A DNA stretch of 64,000 nt from Bin87 sp965204905 (lineage in GTDB: Bacteria > Chloroflexota > Dehalococcoidia > Lucifugimonadales > UBA3495). Below the pieces are notes generated by a model. It worked only from the letters and a program-made list of their open reading frames with translations. It was not told the DNA's origin and searched no databases. How positions within the stretch are numbered: position 1 is the first letter of the stretch; every line of letters starts with the position of its first letter. The DNA lies in NCBI GenBank assembly GCA_965204905.1, contig CBDBGA010000001.1, forward strand, positions 1-64,000. The letters run 5' to 3'. Of the stretch, positions 27,713 to 36,508 are shown in pieces. Position numbers and translations under genes: made by a program.

Positions 27713-27720
27713 TCAGCGCC

Positions 27721-28083
27721 TTACGGCGTAGTCAGAGCGTCCGCAAATGCCTTGGCCTCGACACTCCTGTTCTCCTTCGGTGTCTGCTGTGATCGCCGGC
27801 CCCTAGCGGCGGCGCCACTACTCTCCACCGATGCGACCACTTCGTAATCGCCCCCAAAATAACGCCCGTGAGTCCGCTTGATGGTCGCCAGCGATGCGGC
27901 GCCCAGCACCACATACTCCATGCGGACCGGCCTGCCTGCCTTCAAGCAGGCGTTGAGCTCCGCCATCTGCTCATTTTCCAGTGTGTCGAGCTGACCGTTG
28001 GCTTGGTCTAGGTCATCGTAAATCGTGATCCTGGTAGGGATTTTCCAATGCCGGTCATGCTCAATCAGAAAATGTTGGGTCAT
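27721..28083 (-). CDS. Unknown protein downstream of alarmone synthetase
   Basis: The 120-residue protein starts MTQHFLIEHDRHWKIPTRIT and has a middle acidic helix (QANGQLDTLENEQMAELNAC). It begins 30 bases after the alarmone synthetase stop on the same strand, so the two are probably one operon. Small genes next to toxic small alarmone synthetases often encode the antitoxin. Here that is only inferred from position, and the order toxin-then-antitoxin is less common. No family recognised. Confidence 0.6.
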   Translation of the reverse strand: MTQHFLIEHDRHWKIPTRITIYDDLDQANGQLDTLENEQMAELNACLKAGRPVRMEYVVLGAASLATIKRTHGRYFGGDYEVVASVESSGAAARGRRSQQTPKENRSVEAKAFADALTTP

Positions 28084-28113
28084 ATCATTTCCCCCAGCGG
28101 CGCCGGGATTGTG

Positions 28114-28776
28114 CTAATTGGAGTGTGGCGTCAGTATATCAGGAATGGTTTGGGACAGTAGTATCACAAAGTCAGTAAGGGTCTCGGCTGATTCGGGGAA
28201 ATCCGTGCCGGCCAGGTCGCACCGCCACGCCATCTCCGACAAATCCCGGAGTGCTTGGGCAACCGCAGGGTGGCCACCGCCATACTTGATGGCAACATCA
28301 TAACCGGCGGCCCGTTCGGCGGTCTGCTGCCACCGGAACTGGTTGCGCGTCTGAACCTGGATCTCCATCAGCTGACCCTGATAGCTGATGTCTAGATGGA
28401 CGGCGCGATAGCCGAACCGGGGATTATCACTCTTGTCATCCAATTCCCTCACGTCATAGGTTTCTTGCAACCGGGTCACCACGGCCTGCTGTGCCGTCCG
28501 GTTGGGCACGACGATGCGACACCCGGCCAAATCGGTCATCCGCGACAGGGTCAGGTCCGGCCGGCGCAGCAATTTCGCCACCACGGTTTCCACGCGCTTC
28601 GTACGAGAGGCCACGTCCGCCTCGGGCGCGACGAGACGCAGTTCCCCTTCAAGGTTTAGCCTGAAGGTGTCCAGGCAGCGTCTGAGCGCACTATACTCCT
28701 CCCGCGACGACGGGGTTACGCCTTGGCGAAGTTGCGCGCCCAAATTGTCAAGTTGGTCATCAGAAGGCGTCGTCAT
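28114..28776 (-). CDS. RelA/SpoT-type small alarmone synthetase
   Basis: The 220-residue protein has the synthetase motifs LSRMTDLAGCRIVV, NPRFGYRAVHLDI and LMEIQVQTRNQFRWQQ, with no HD hydrolase, TGS or ACT part. It should move pyrophosphate from ATP to GDP/GTP or, if a ToxSAS, to another substrate such as tRNA ends. Thirty-three bases of it recur fused to the broken IscB at 14515-14547. Its accessory setting beside toxin-antitoxin genes favours a toxin or defence role. Confidence 0.82.
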   Translation of the reverse strand: MTTPSDDQLDNLGAQLRQGVTPSSREEYSALRRCLDTFRLNLEGELRLVAPEADVASRTKRVETVVAKLLRRPDLTLSRMTDLAGCRIVVPNRTAQQAVVTRLQETYDVRELDDKSDNPRFGYRAVHLDISYQGQLMEIQVQTRNQFRWQQTAERAAGYDVAIKYGGGHPAVAQALRDLSEMAWRCDLAGTDFPESAETLTDFVILLSQTIPDILTPHSN

Positions 28777-28887
28777 GAATGATGTTCGTTTCTGGCAGTC
28801 GCCGGTGGTTTGCGGTACCGCGCCAAGGCAACAGGCGCGTTGGCAGGATCTGTCATCCGAAGTGGCGTGCTTGGCCGGTAGTCCTTC

Positions 28888-29090
28888 GGGTGGTCAACGT
28901 CAGGAACGACAACCACCATAAGGCAACAACGGCGATAGCCAAGTCGGCGAGCCGGGTGGTGGTCGAAACCCTGAACATGGCGGGGATGATTCGTAACCGC
29001 AGGCTGGCCCGAGCCATCGCCGATGCCGGCATGTCTCGCTTCCTCAGCAAGCTGGAGTACAAGTGCGGTTGGTACGGCGCAGAATACGTG
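28888..29090 (+). pseudogene. tnpB: Internal fragment of IS605-type tnpB
   Basis: The plus-strand frame RVVNVRNDNHHKATTAIAKS to KLEYKCGWYGAEYV is nearly identical to the middle of the TnpB copies at 9910-11082 and 36787-38007, covering RuvC-II. Both ends are missing. Bases 28777-28887 before it hold no recognised gene. Confidence 0.85.
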
Positions 29091-29113
29091 CGGGCGTTCC
29101 GTGGGCGGCCGGT

Positions 29114-29905
29114 TCATGATTGCTCCAGCAGAGAGCTAAATCGCTGGTCGTCGATGCTGTCGGCCCTATCAAACTCTTGGCGTGCTTGGATATGGTCGCC
29201 CATCTCCTGGAGAGCTAGAGCCCGGTTCCGGTGGCCGGTGGAGTCTTGGGGCTGGAGGTGTATAGCTTGGTCGAAGAATCGGATGGCTATTCCGGGTTCC
29301 TCTTGGTCGAGGAACAGAACGCCGGCGTTGTTGTAGTGGGTGGCGTCGGTCGGTGCGATGGATATGGCCCGGAGTAAGTCTTGGTAGGCTTCCTCGGGCC
29401 GGTTGAGTTCGAGGAGGGCGAGGCCCCGGTTGGTGTAGGCGGCGTCCATGTTCTCGTCGAGGGAGAGGGCTTGGTTGAGATCCTGGATGGAGTTGTCGAG
29501 GTCGCCGAGTTCCAGTCTGGTGAGGCCGAGGTTGTTATGAGCGGGAGCGAATGTGTTATCGATGTCGACGGCGTCAAGGAATGCCCGGAAAGCTCGTGGC
29601 AGGTCGAAATTCAGGTACTTAATGCCCAGGTCGTTGGCACGGATAGCCATGGGACGGTTACCGGGAAGGTCGGTGGCATCGATGACCTGCACATAGAGGG
29701 GCGTGCGGTGAGCCTTGGCGGTTCTGAGCAGGATGGCGTCGCGCTCAGCCGTGGTGACAAGTTTGGGAGGTATGTGTTCGACGTAGTGGATGGCTTCCGG
29801 TGGCACGGGGCTGATTGGGCCGGGGTCATGGCTTCGCAGGTGGTGGGGCCTGGCGGGAACCTTGGGATAGCGGAAGTAATTGTAGAGGTCTCTGCTGACA
29901 GACAT
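29114..29905 (-). CDS. TPR-repeat protein
   Basis: The 263-residue protein has a ~100-residue N-terminal part ending in LGIKYLNFDLPRAFRAFLDA, then four or more tetratricopeptide repeats (FAPAHNNLGLTRLELGDLDN; DAAYTNRGLALLELNRPEEA; DATHYNNAGVLFLDQEEPGI; STGHRNRALALQEMGDHIQA). It is probably a cytoplasmic scaffold. There is no signal peptide. The partner is unknown; the adjacent tnpB fragment abuts its 3' end. Confidence 0.8.
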   Translation of the reverse strand: MSVSRDLYNYFRYPKVPARPHHLRSHDPGPISPVPPEAIHYVEHIPPKLVTTAERDAILLRTAKAHRTPLYVQVIDATDLPGNRPMAIRANDLGIKYLNFDLPRAFRAFLDAVDIDNTFAPAHNNLGLTRLELGDLDNSIQDLNQALSLDENMDAAYTNRGLALLELNRPEEAYQDLLRAISIAPTDATHYNNAGVLFLDQEEPGIAIRFFDQAIHLQPQDSTGHRNRALALQEMGDHIQARQEFDRADSIDDQRFSSLLEQS

Positions 29906-30364
29906 CGGTCTACTCCAGCGCAGGACGTGGTGCGCGGTCTCTGAAGGGTATCAGTTTACGGGTGGCAACGAGAGAGGATGCGCGCGGTGGGTGGCATTGG
30001 GCCATGAACATGGAGGCTACGCTGCCGGGCCCGGCCGGACTTCCGGCGGAAGAAAGCCATGCTCGAGGGCGAATCCCGCAGGTACAACCGGATTCGGGGA
30101 ATTTCTGTTGTTCTGTAGCGATGTACAGAACGACAAATATATTCGCGATCCCGTAGTGAGCTTCCAAGATGTCCGGGCAGATCGACCTGCGACAATCAAT
30201 TGGCCCGGTCAGCAAGCAGCATCGCCACCTGTACTGGTGTAAAGATGTACAAATGATCATCGGTTGAACTGTACCTGACCAATCCGGCGCCGGCGCGGGA
30301 TAACTTCCACAGTTGTTGCAGCTTGGTGGTTGCGTGTTGGTACCAATGATGGCATATTGACTGC
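29906..30364. other. Gene-free region with TnpB-related relic
   Basis: At about 30037-30107 GGACTTCCGGCGGAAGAAAG and following bases match 27086-27140 (LDFRxKKAxLEGESRxYxR) of the TnpB-related gene, a short relic. GATGTACAAATGATC at about 30244 is another TGTACAAAT site. No intact gene is present. Confidence 0.5.
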
Positions 30365-30601
30365 ATGGCAGTGAGAATAACCATCCGAGACGTCCCCGAT
30401 GAAGTCCGCAACGAGCTGGCTGTGCGGGCTGCGCAACGACACCAGTCGATGCAAGAATATCTGCTGAGCGAGTTGGAGCGCATCGCATCCAGACCTTCCG
30501 TAACAACCTGGTTGGACCAAGTACGCCGCCGAAAGGATGCCGCAGGAACCCGCGTGCCCCCGGAGGCTATTCTGCGCGCCTTGGACGCCGACCGGGAGTG
30601 A
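30365..30601 (+). CDS. vapB: VapB/FitA-like antitoxin
   Basis: The 78-residue protein reads MAVRITIRDVPDEVRNELAV and then RAAQRHQSMQEYLLSELERI, a ribbon-helix-helix domain of the FitA/VapB kind with a C-terminal toxin-binding tail. Its stop overlaps the start of the PIN gene, the normal order for VapBC. It should repress the operon and block the toxin. Confidence 0.88.
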   Translation: MAVRITIRDVPDEVRNELAVRAAQRHQSMQEYLLSELERIASRPSVTTWLDQVRRRKDAAGTRVPPEAILRALDADRE

Positions 30602-30999
30602 CCATGGTGATCGACGCACCGGCGCTGGTGGCTGCGGTGGTCGATTCGGGCCCCGAAGGAATCTGGGCCGAATCGTTGGTAGAAGCGGAGCAACTCGCCG
30701 GACCAGAGCTGGTGCTGGCCGAAGCCAGCAACATTCTGCGGCGGCTAGAACAGGCCGGCAACATCTCCAGGATCGAAGCTACCGCTTCTCACAATGACCT
30801 GATGCAACTCGATATCGAACTGTTCCCCTTTGCGCCCTTCGCCGAGCGCGTCTGGGAGTTGCGCAACAACCTGACCAGCTACGACGCTTGGTACGTGGCG
30901 CTTGCGGAAGCGTTGGGCTGCCCGCTGGCAACGCTTGACCGCAGGATGGCGAGATCCAGCGGTCCTACTTGTCCAATAATCAGCCCAGACCATGCTTGA
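30598..30999 (+). CDS. vapC: VapC PIN-domain toxin
   Basis: The 133-residue PIN domain starts MTMVIDAPALVAAVVDSGPE (first Asp in VIDAP), with Glu in LVLAEASNILRR, then TSYDAWYVALAEALGCPLAT and LDRRM supplying the remaining acids. Such toxins are Mg-dependent RNases, often of tRNA. The GTG at 30598 overlaps the vapB stop; the ATG at 30604 is an alternative. Confidence 0.88.
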   Translation: MTMVIDAPALVAAVVDSGPEGIWAESLVEAEQLAGPELVLAEASNILRRLEQAGNISRIEATASHNDLMQLDIELFPFAPFAERVWELRNNLTSYDAWYVALAEALGCPLATLDRRMARSSGPTCPIISPDHA

Positions 31000-31070
31000 T
31001 TCGTTCTCCACCCACTACGGCTGCCGATTCAAGGCATCGCAGAAACGTCAATTACATACGTACCGATGGC

Positions 31071-31084
31071 CATTTGTACAAATG
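31071..31084. promoter_or_regulatory. Perfect palindrome CATTTGTACAAATG
   Basis: A 14-bp perfect palindrome lies between vapC and the primase gene. Its core recurs as TGTACAAAT half-copies near both partition cassettes and at 30244. It is a candidate binding site for one of the ribbon-helix-helix proteins and may control the replication operon. Confidence 0.5.
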
Positions 31085-31156
31085 ACCATAGATGCGGCAC
31101 CGTCGCGAAGTGACCAGCGTACGCGATCTAAACGTCCTGCGGAGATAAAAAGAGCG

Positions 31157-31185
31157 CCGCCCGGTTTTGGGGATCGGGCGGTTTT
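31157..31185 (+). terminator. Possible terminator upstream of primase gene
   Basis: CCGCCCG, an 11-base loop and CGGGCGG are followed by TTTT. It could end vapBC transcription or attenuate the replication operon. Confidence 0.5.
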
Positions 31186-31217
31186 CAGAGGCAACTTGCA
31201 CGGAGGTTGACCCTGCT

Positions 31218-32330
31218 GTGGCGTATTCCACCACCACCGAACGGGCTGCCGCATCGGAGCAGCTGATCATCAACGCCATCCTGCCCGATCTGCGAGGCGT
31301 CAAGCCGAATCGCTCCAAAAACGGCTGGAGCTTCTTCTGCCCGCTGGAACACCGCAAGAAGAACGCGCCGGCCGCCATCTGGGTGAACGACGAGGGCTGG
31401 ATCAGCGTTCACTGCTTCGACTGCCGGCGCAACGACGAGTTGCGTGAAGCCCTGGTGGTTCCCCATCTGCGCAACCGGCCTTCACCACCGGTGGCGCCGC
31501 GCCAGCCTCCGGCGCCGCCACGTCCGCGGCAGCAAAACGACTATCCGGCCAGGATCTGGGGAGAGACCCAAACCATTCCGTTCGACGTCGGTCATCCGGC
31601 CCGACGGTGGTTCGCCAGTCGCAACCTTTGGCGGCCCGAGGTGGAGGTTCCCGCACCGCTCCGTTGGTTGCCGGCATCACGTACACGGCCGGGGCCGCAC
31701 ACCGGAGCCGGTTCCCTGGTGGCGCTGCTGGCCACGCCCGCCACATGGGCCGAGGCTTGGCCACGTCTGCCAGACCCGCAGGCGGTTGAGATCATCGCCG
31801 TGGACCGGGAGGGCAATCCGGCTCTTGACCGACCCCAGCAGGATGGCGGCTTGGGCAAGCGCACCCTGGGGGACAAGACAGGAGCGGTTCTGATCCTGGG
31901 CAACCCTCGCTTGGCCAGCATCGACGCTCCAGTAAGAGTCGCCGAGGGCGTCGCCGACGCCATGGCCTTAGCGGCTCGATTTCCCGGTCCAGCGGTGGCA
32001 AGCATGGGAGACGCTGGGATGAATGCCGATGGCTTTGCCGGATGGCTGGCCAGCGCCGCGGCTGGCGCAATCATTCATGCGGACAATGATGCCGCTGGCC
32101 AACGGGCCGCCAGCCGACTGTGCGGCGGGGTACGCATTCACGGCGGCGACGCTCGGGCGGTGCTTCCGCCAGAGGTCAAGGACGCCGGCGCCGTCTCCGG
32201 CATGAACCCCTTCGCCGAGTTGACCGAGAGTTGGCCCGGCTACGCCGACACCCTGGTGGAGATGAACGGCTGGCCTCGCTGGGAAGCCCAGCGGCAAGCC
32301 GCGCTGTTGATGGAAGAGGTGCCTGCATGA
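31218..32330 (+). CDS. Toprim primase-like protein
   Basis: The 370-residue protein has a zinc-binding start (FFCPLEHRKK..ISVHCFDCRRN), a Pro-rich linker, then a Toprim domain with VRVAEGVADAMALAARF (catalytic Glu) and AIIHADNDAAGQRAASRL (Asp-x-Asp). It should make primers for replication of the plasmid-like unit. I chose GTG at 31218, since GGAGG lies 11 bases upstream, over an in-frame ATG at 31167. Its stop overlaps the helicase start (ATGA). Confidence 0.82.
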   Translation: MAYSTTTERAAASEQLIINAILPDLRGVKPNRSKNGWSFFCPLEHRKKNAPAAIWVNDEGWISVHCFDCRRNDELREALVVPHLRNRPSPPVAPRQPPAPPRPRQQNDYPARIWGETQTIPFDVGHPARRWFASRNLWRPEVEVPAPLRWLPASRTRPGPHTGAGSLVALLATPATWAEAWPRLPDPQAVEIIAVDREGNPALDRPQQDGGLGKRTLGDKTGAVLILGNPRLASIDAPVRVAEGVADAMALAARFPGPAVASMGDAGMNADGFAGWLASAAAGAIIHADNDAAGQRAASRLCGGVRIHGGDARAVLPPEVKDAGAVSGMNPFAELTESWPGYADTLVEMNGWPRWEAQRQAALLMEEVPA

Positions 32331-33478
32331 CGACCCACAACGGCCACCAACACGTCTCGGCCTTCGAGGGGGCGGAGCTCGCGCCGGACGCAGAGTCTCA
32401 GGCGCTCCTGGACCTGATGGCGCTGGCCGACGACATTGAGGCCGGCACGCTCACCGGCGACGGCCACCGGCGTGCCCAGGAGGCTCTGGCGACGCTGCGG
32501 CGCGATGTAGAAAGAGGCCCCACCGGCTTCCGTCAGGCGGTGGCCATGGCGCAGACCGACCCTCGAGGGTCCCTGGAGACGCTGACCCGGGCGATTGAGA
32601 CAGCGACCCCGCTGCGAGTGTCAACCTGGGGCAACACGCCTCCGGAGCCGCGGCAGTGGCTGATCGACGAAAGGCTGCCCGCCGGACGCGTGGCCCTGCT
32701 CACCGGTGAAGGGGGCGCGGGAAAATCTCGCCTGGCGCTACAGCTGGCCGCCGGTGTGGCTTCCGGCGGCGATGACGGCGAGTGGATCGTCAGTCCCGGC
32801 CGTATGATGCGGCTGGGCAACGCCGTGCCAACGGAGGGGGCCAACGCGGTCTTCGCCTCCTGGGAGGACGAACCGGAGGAGTTCCACCGACGGCTGCACC
32901 AGATCTCGGGCAGAGCGGCCCCCTGGGTGCAACCGGAACGGCTGGAGAAGCTCCGCATCGTCAACCTGGTGGGCGAGGGGCCGGTGTGGGCGCCGCCCCA
33001 GGGCCGGCACATCTCCACCATGGCGGAGCTCACCGTTACAGGAGAACGCGTGCGGCGGTTGTGTGAGCAGGAGAACGCCCGGTTGCTGGTGCTGGATCCG
33101 CTGGCCGCGGCCTATGCGGCCGACGAGAACGCCCGGGGATTGGTGCGGGCCTTCGTGTCCCACTGGGACGCCTGGGGGCAGGCCAACAACTGCGCGGTGC
33201 TGATTCTCGCGCATCCGCCGAAGTCGGCGGGGATGAGCTACGCCGGGTCCACCGACTGGCAGGGCGCCGCCCGGGCGCTGTGGACCTTGCAGGCGGAGAT
33301 CGACAAGTCTATGGAGCCCGCACCACGAACCTGGAAGCTGGAGTTCGTCAAGGGCAACTATGGGCCCAGGCCGGAGCCGCTGCGGCTGCGCTGGGACACC
33401 GGCGGCGCTGGCCTGCGCTGGGAAGTGATGGGCGCAGATCATGGCGACGTTGAAGGAGGTTACGAGGTTGACAACTGA
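32327..33478 (+). CDS. RepA-like hexameric helicase ATPase
   Basis: The 383-residue RecA-fold ATPase has Walker A LLTGEGGAGKSRLALQLAAG, an acidic SWEDEPEEFHRRL motif, Walker B ARLLVLDPLAAAYAADENAR and a sensor AVLILAHPPK. This resembles the RepA helicases of IncQ-type plasmids and the AAA_25 family. It is coupled to the primase before it and overlaps the next gene, so the three form a replication operon. Confidence 0.82.
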   Translation: MTTHNGHQHVSAFEGAELAPDAESQALLDLMALADDIEAGTLTGDGHRRAQEALATLRRDVERGPTGFRQAVAMAQTDPRGSLETLTRAIETATPLRVSTWGNTPPEPRQWLIDERLPAGRVALLTGEGGAGKSRLALQLAAGVASGGDDGEWIVSPGRMMRLGNAVPTEGANAVFASWEDEPEEFHRRLHQISGRAAPWVQPERLEKLRIVNLVGEGPVWAPPQGRHISTMAELTVTGERVRRLCEQENARLLVLDPLAAAYAADENARGLVRAFVSHWDAWGQANNCAVLILAHPPKSAGMSYAGSTDWQGAARALWTLQAEIDKSMEPAPRTWKLEFVKGNYGPRPEPLRLRWDTGGAGLRWEVMGADHGDVEGGYEVDN

Positions 33479-34748
33479 AGCCAGATCGCAGACAGGCGCA
33501 GACACGCCCAAGGTACCGAATACACTCCTCCCAGACGTCAGGAAAGCCGACGAGGTGCTTGCGCAGGGAAGAGGAGAACGCCCTACGGCCGAGGCTCTGG
33601 CAACCTGGACCAACAGCTCAGACTGTCCGACCGAGGTCATCGACGCGGTTTGCGAACGGCTGACGGCATTGTTGGGCCACAACATCAGCCTGCCGTTGAA
33701 ACTGAGCGACGGCGTGGTCATGGCCGAGGCATTGGCAATATCCATCGGAGACCTCTGGGATGAATATCGCGCTGCGGTGGACGCCGGCGAGGACGTGAGG
33801 TGGCCACTGGCTCCGCTGGTCACCGCATGGCAACAGCGCCCCCGTCCAGTGGAACCCAATCGCCGACTGACCGACCGGGTCATCCCGGCACGCTTGGCGA
33901 TGGCCAACACGTCAAACAACCCTCGGCTCCTGTTCAGCCCCGCCGCCCACGCCGAGTACGGGCCGGACGGCCAACAGCTGGTGATGCCCGGTTTCGCCAA
34001 CGTGGACACGCCGTCCCCCGCGCTACCGCTGGCTCTGTACGACCTGGGCGCCGGTCCCACCATCAGCCCCGGCAGGGGCGCTCCGCTGGCGCTCCGGATG
34101 TTCGTCGAGTCGGTGCTGAGCGTGCCCATGCAGGAACGCGAGCGGGGGCAGCCGGTGGCGATGTCCGTCTCATTGCGGGAGTTCCTGAAGTGGCTCTACC
34201 CGACCCGCACTCCAAGTCCTGCCGAATACTGGCCCAGGCTGATGGCGGCGGTCGAAGCCCTGGATAGCTGGGACGCCAGGGTTCCCCTGTATGACCCGCA
34301 GACCAAGCGCAACGAGCTGCGCCGGGTGGTCTCGGTGGGCGGAATACCGCGAGGCCCGGGAGCGCTGGACGAGTCGGTGCGTATCATCGTTGACCTGCCC
34401 CCTGGATCGGGGAATGGGCCGCAGGTCTCGAATAACCTGCGGTTGTGGGGGGTGAAATCGGCGCCGGCCTACCGGCTGCTGATCAACCTGGCGTACCAGT
34501 GGCACAACCCGGGCGTCACCAAGATTCCCGTCGGTAAAGGAAAGGCGCGCCGCTGGGTGCAGGTGGACGATCCGGAACGGTATCCAGTGATCAAGGATGA
34601 GGATCTGGTGTTTCTCACCTTCCCGACCATGTCCAGCATGTCCGAGCGAAGGAAGCCGGGGGAAGCGTGGGGATACGTACGGCAGTTGGAGAAAGCCGGT
34701 GAACTCAGGGTGGTAAACGGCAAGATACTGCCGCCACTGATAGCGTAG
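33441..34748 (+). CDS. Putative replication initiator (Rep), 3' end cut by IscB unit
   Basis: The 435-residue protein follows primase and helicase genes with a 38-base overlap and sits just before an iteron array, the position of RepC-type initiators. It has no obvious catalytic motif; the C-terminal half (LREFLKWLYPTRTPSPAEYW; NNLRLWGVKSAPAYRLLINL) could be winged-helix. The stop TAG at 34746 belongs to the IscB unit. Without that insertion the protein would end ..PPLIAEESGDRR at 36582, so only a short tail was lost and it may still work. Confidence 0.6.
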   Translation: MATLKEVTRLTTEARSQTGADTPKVPNTLLPDVRKADEVLAQGRGERPTAEALATWTNSSDCPTEVIDAVCERLTALLGHNISLPLKLSDGVVMAEALAISIGDLWDEYRAAVDAGEDVRWPLAPLVTAWQQRPRPVEPNRRLTDRVIPARLAMANTSNNPRLLFSPAAHAEYGPDGQQLVMPGFANVDTPSPALPLALYDLGAGPTISPGRGAPLALRMFVESVLSVPMQERERGQPVAMSVSLREFLKWLYPTRTPSPAEYWPRLMAAVEALDSWDARVPLYDPQTKRNELRRVVSVGGIPRGPGALDESVRIIVDLPPGSGNGPQVSNNLRLWGVKSAPAYRLLINLAYQWHNPGVTKIPVGKGKARRWVQVDDPERYPVIKDEDLVFLTFPTMSSMSERRKPGEAWGYVRQLEKAGELRVVNGKILPPLIA

Positions 34749-34765
34749 GATTGTTCAAGTAGGGA

Positions 34766-35050
34766 GAATCATTCGTCACAAGTGACGAATACCGTAATCT
34801 CCTTACCCAGACAGTCCTATCAGCCTCAGCCTCTATACGGGGCTACGTCGCCGGCAGGTCAGCAACGCACTCCGGGATGTTCGTCCAGTCCCGATCCCAA
34901 CGCGGATTTGACCCTGCAAGGCCCAAGGATGAGCAATGCGAAAGCAGAGCACCGAAAGCCCGTCCGCCACTGGCGGACACGCCTGCCGCAGACATTGGCA
35001 AGGATGCGTCGCACCCACAGGAGACGAGCCTTACGGCTCAACCATCACCG
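34766..35050 (+). ncRNA. Predicted omega RNA of IscB
   Basis: IscB guide RNAs are encoded just 5' of iscB. This 285-base noncoding leader has stems GTCCGCC-ACT-GGCGGAC (about 34963-34979) and GAGCC-TTAC-GGCTC. It shares CCTCTATACGGG (about 34830) and GACATTGGCAAG (34991-35002) with the leader of the distant IscB at 53050-54414, in the same order. The guide would be at the 5' side, toward or beyond the left end. Confidence 0.65.
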
Positions 35051-36508
35051 ATGCACTACACCAACTACCAGCCTACCCCCGTCTATTCATCAGACGGTTT
35101 CCCACTCATGCCCTGTCATCCGGCACGGGCCAGAAAACTACTCCGCAACGGACGCGCCGTGCCGCACCATATCCGCGGCATCTTCGGCATCCGCCTGCTG
35201 GACCGCACCCGCGCCCAGTCCGAAGTTCAGGACCCCGGGCTACGTATCGACCCCGGGTCCATCACCACCGGCATGGCCGTTACCAACGACGACGAGGAAG
35301 AACAGCGCACCGTGCTGGCCGCCGTGGAGATCAAGCACCGGTCCGGCATCATCAAGGCCAACCTGAGCAAGCGCAGCAGCCACCGCCGCAGTCGACGTTC
35401 CCGCAAGCGCTACCGGGCACCGAGGTTCAATAATCGGAAGCGCAAGCCAGGCACGCTGCCGCCGTCAGTGGACAGCCTGCGCGTGGACACCATGCGGGTC
35501 GTCAAAACCATGCTGAAGATGTACCCCGTCGCCAGCATCAGCATCGAGCGCAACAAGTTCGACCCGCAACTCATGCAGAACCCCGACATCAAGGGATTCA
35601 AGTACCAACGCGGCACCCTCTTCGGCTGGCAGGTGAGAGCCTACGTACTGGAACGAGACCATGGCCGCTGCGTCTACTGCCGCCGCAGCAACGTCAAGCT
35701 GGAACTGGACCACGTGCGACCACGTGCCGTCGGTTCCGACCGCGTGGACAACCTCGTGGCCTGCTGCCGCGACTGCAACGTCGCCAAAGCCAACCAGCCC
35801 ATCGAACAGTTTCTCAAGGACCAGCCTGATTTGCTGAAACGCATCCTCGAAAGGCTGCAACGCTCGGACCTGGCTCAGGCCGCCCACGTCAACGCCGCTC
35901 TGCCGGCCATCGTGCGCGACCTGCTGACTCTAGGAATACCCGTCAGCTACGCCGACGCCGCGTCAGTGTCATGGGCTCGCCACCAGCTAGGCGTCGCCAA
36001 GACGCACTGCTACGACGACGCCCTACAGGGCCGCGACTTCACCAGCATCAAAAGCCTGCCCAGCAAAGTGCTGGAATTACGCCCCAGCAACGGCAAGTCG
36101 AAACAGAAGGCCAACATCGATAAGCACGGGACGCCCATCGGCCGGCCCTTCCGGGAGCAGCAGAAACTTCCCAAGCATCTCCGCCGCGGAAACCCCGCCC
36201 CCGGTCACTCTGACCGCCGCCAACGCCACGGACCTCAACTGATCGGCACCGGCGACACCGTCAGGGTGGAGAGCATACACGGAACCGTGACGGCTCGCGT
36301 GAAGACCACACGCAGGGGCGCCGGCGTGATGACCACCGACACCAACCCAAGGGTGTCCGCTCCCATGAGAAAGTGCTCACTAGTGGCACGGAACCCGGGC
36401 CACAAACTGCGTTGGACGGCCCCATCCCAACAGCAGCACCACGAACCAACCAGCGAAAGCGGGAATGCGAATATCGTCACGCAACCAGATGGAACACCAA
36501 CATGCTAA
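35051..36508 (+). CDS. iscB: IscB OMEGA nuclease, apparently intact
   Basis: The 485-residue protein has the PLMP motif (FPLMPCHPARARKLL, ~17-31), RuvC-I (GLRIDPGSITTGMAV, Asp67), an Arg-rich bridge helix (SKRSSHRRSRRSRKRY), RuvC-II (SISIERNKFD, Glu166), an HNH domain with CVYC, LELDHVRP (Asp220, His221) and CCRDC, and RuvC-III (AKTHCYDDAL). This is the full Cas9-ancestor architecture. It should cut both DNA strands under omega RNA guidance. The ATG matches the start of the second IscB. The truncated homologue at 13345 shares its C-terminus. Confidence 0.93.
   Translation: MHYTNYQPTPVYSSDGFPLMPCHPARARKLLRNGRAVPHHIRGIFGIRLLDRTRAQSEVQDPGLRIDPGSITTGMAVTNDDEEEQRTVLAAVEIKHRSGIIKANLSKRSSHRRSRRSRKRYRAPRFNNRKRKPGTLPPSVDSLRVDTMRVVKTMLKMYPVASISIERNKFDPQLMQNPDIKGFKYQRGTLFGWQVRAYVLERDHGRCVYCRRSNVKLELDHVRPRAVGSDRVDNLVACCRDCNVAKANQPIEQFLKDQPDLLKRILERLQRSDLAQAAHVNAALPAIVRDLLTLGIPVSYADAASVSWARHQLGVAKTHCYDDALQGRDFTSIKSLPSKVLELRPSNGKSKQKANIDKHGTPIGRPFREQQKLPKHLRRGNPAPGHSDRRQRHGPQLIGTGDTVRVESIHGTVTARVKTTRRGAGVMTTDTNPRVSAPMRKCSLVARNPGHKLRWTAPSQQQHHEPTSESGNANIVTQPDGTPTC

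Noticed and set aside
28888..29336. Fusion of TnpB fragment with a following domain
   Set aside because: Only to ~29090 matches TnpB; the rest is antisense to the TPR gene.
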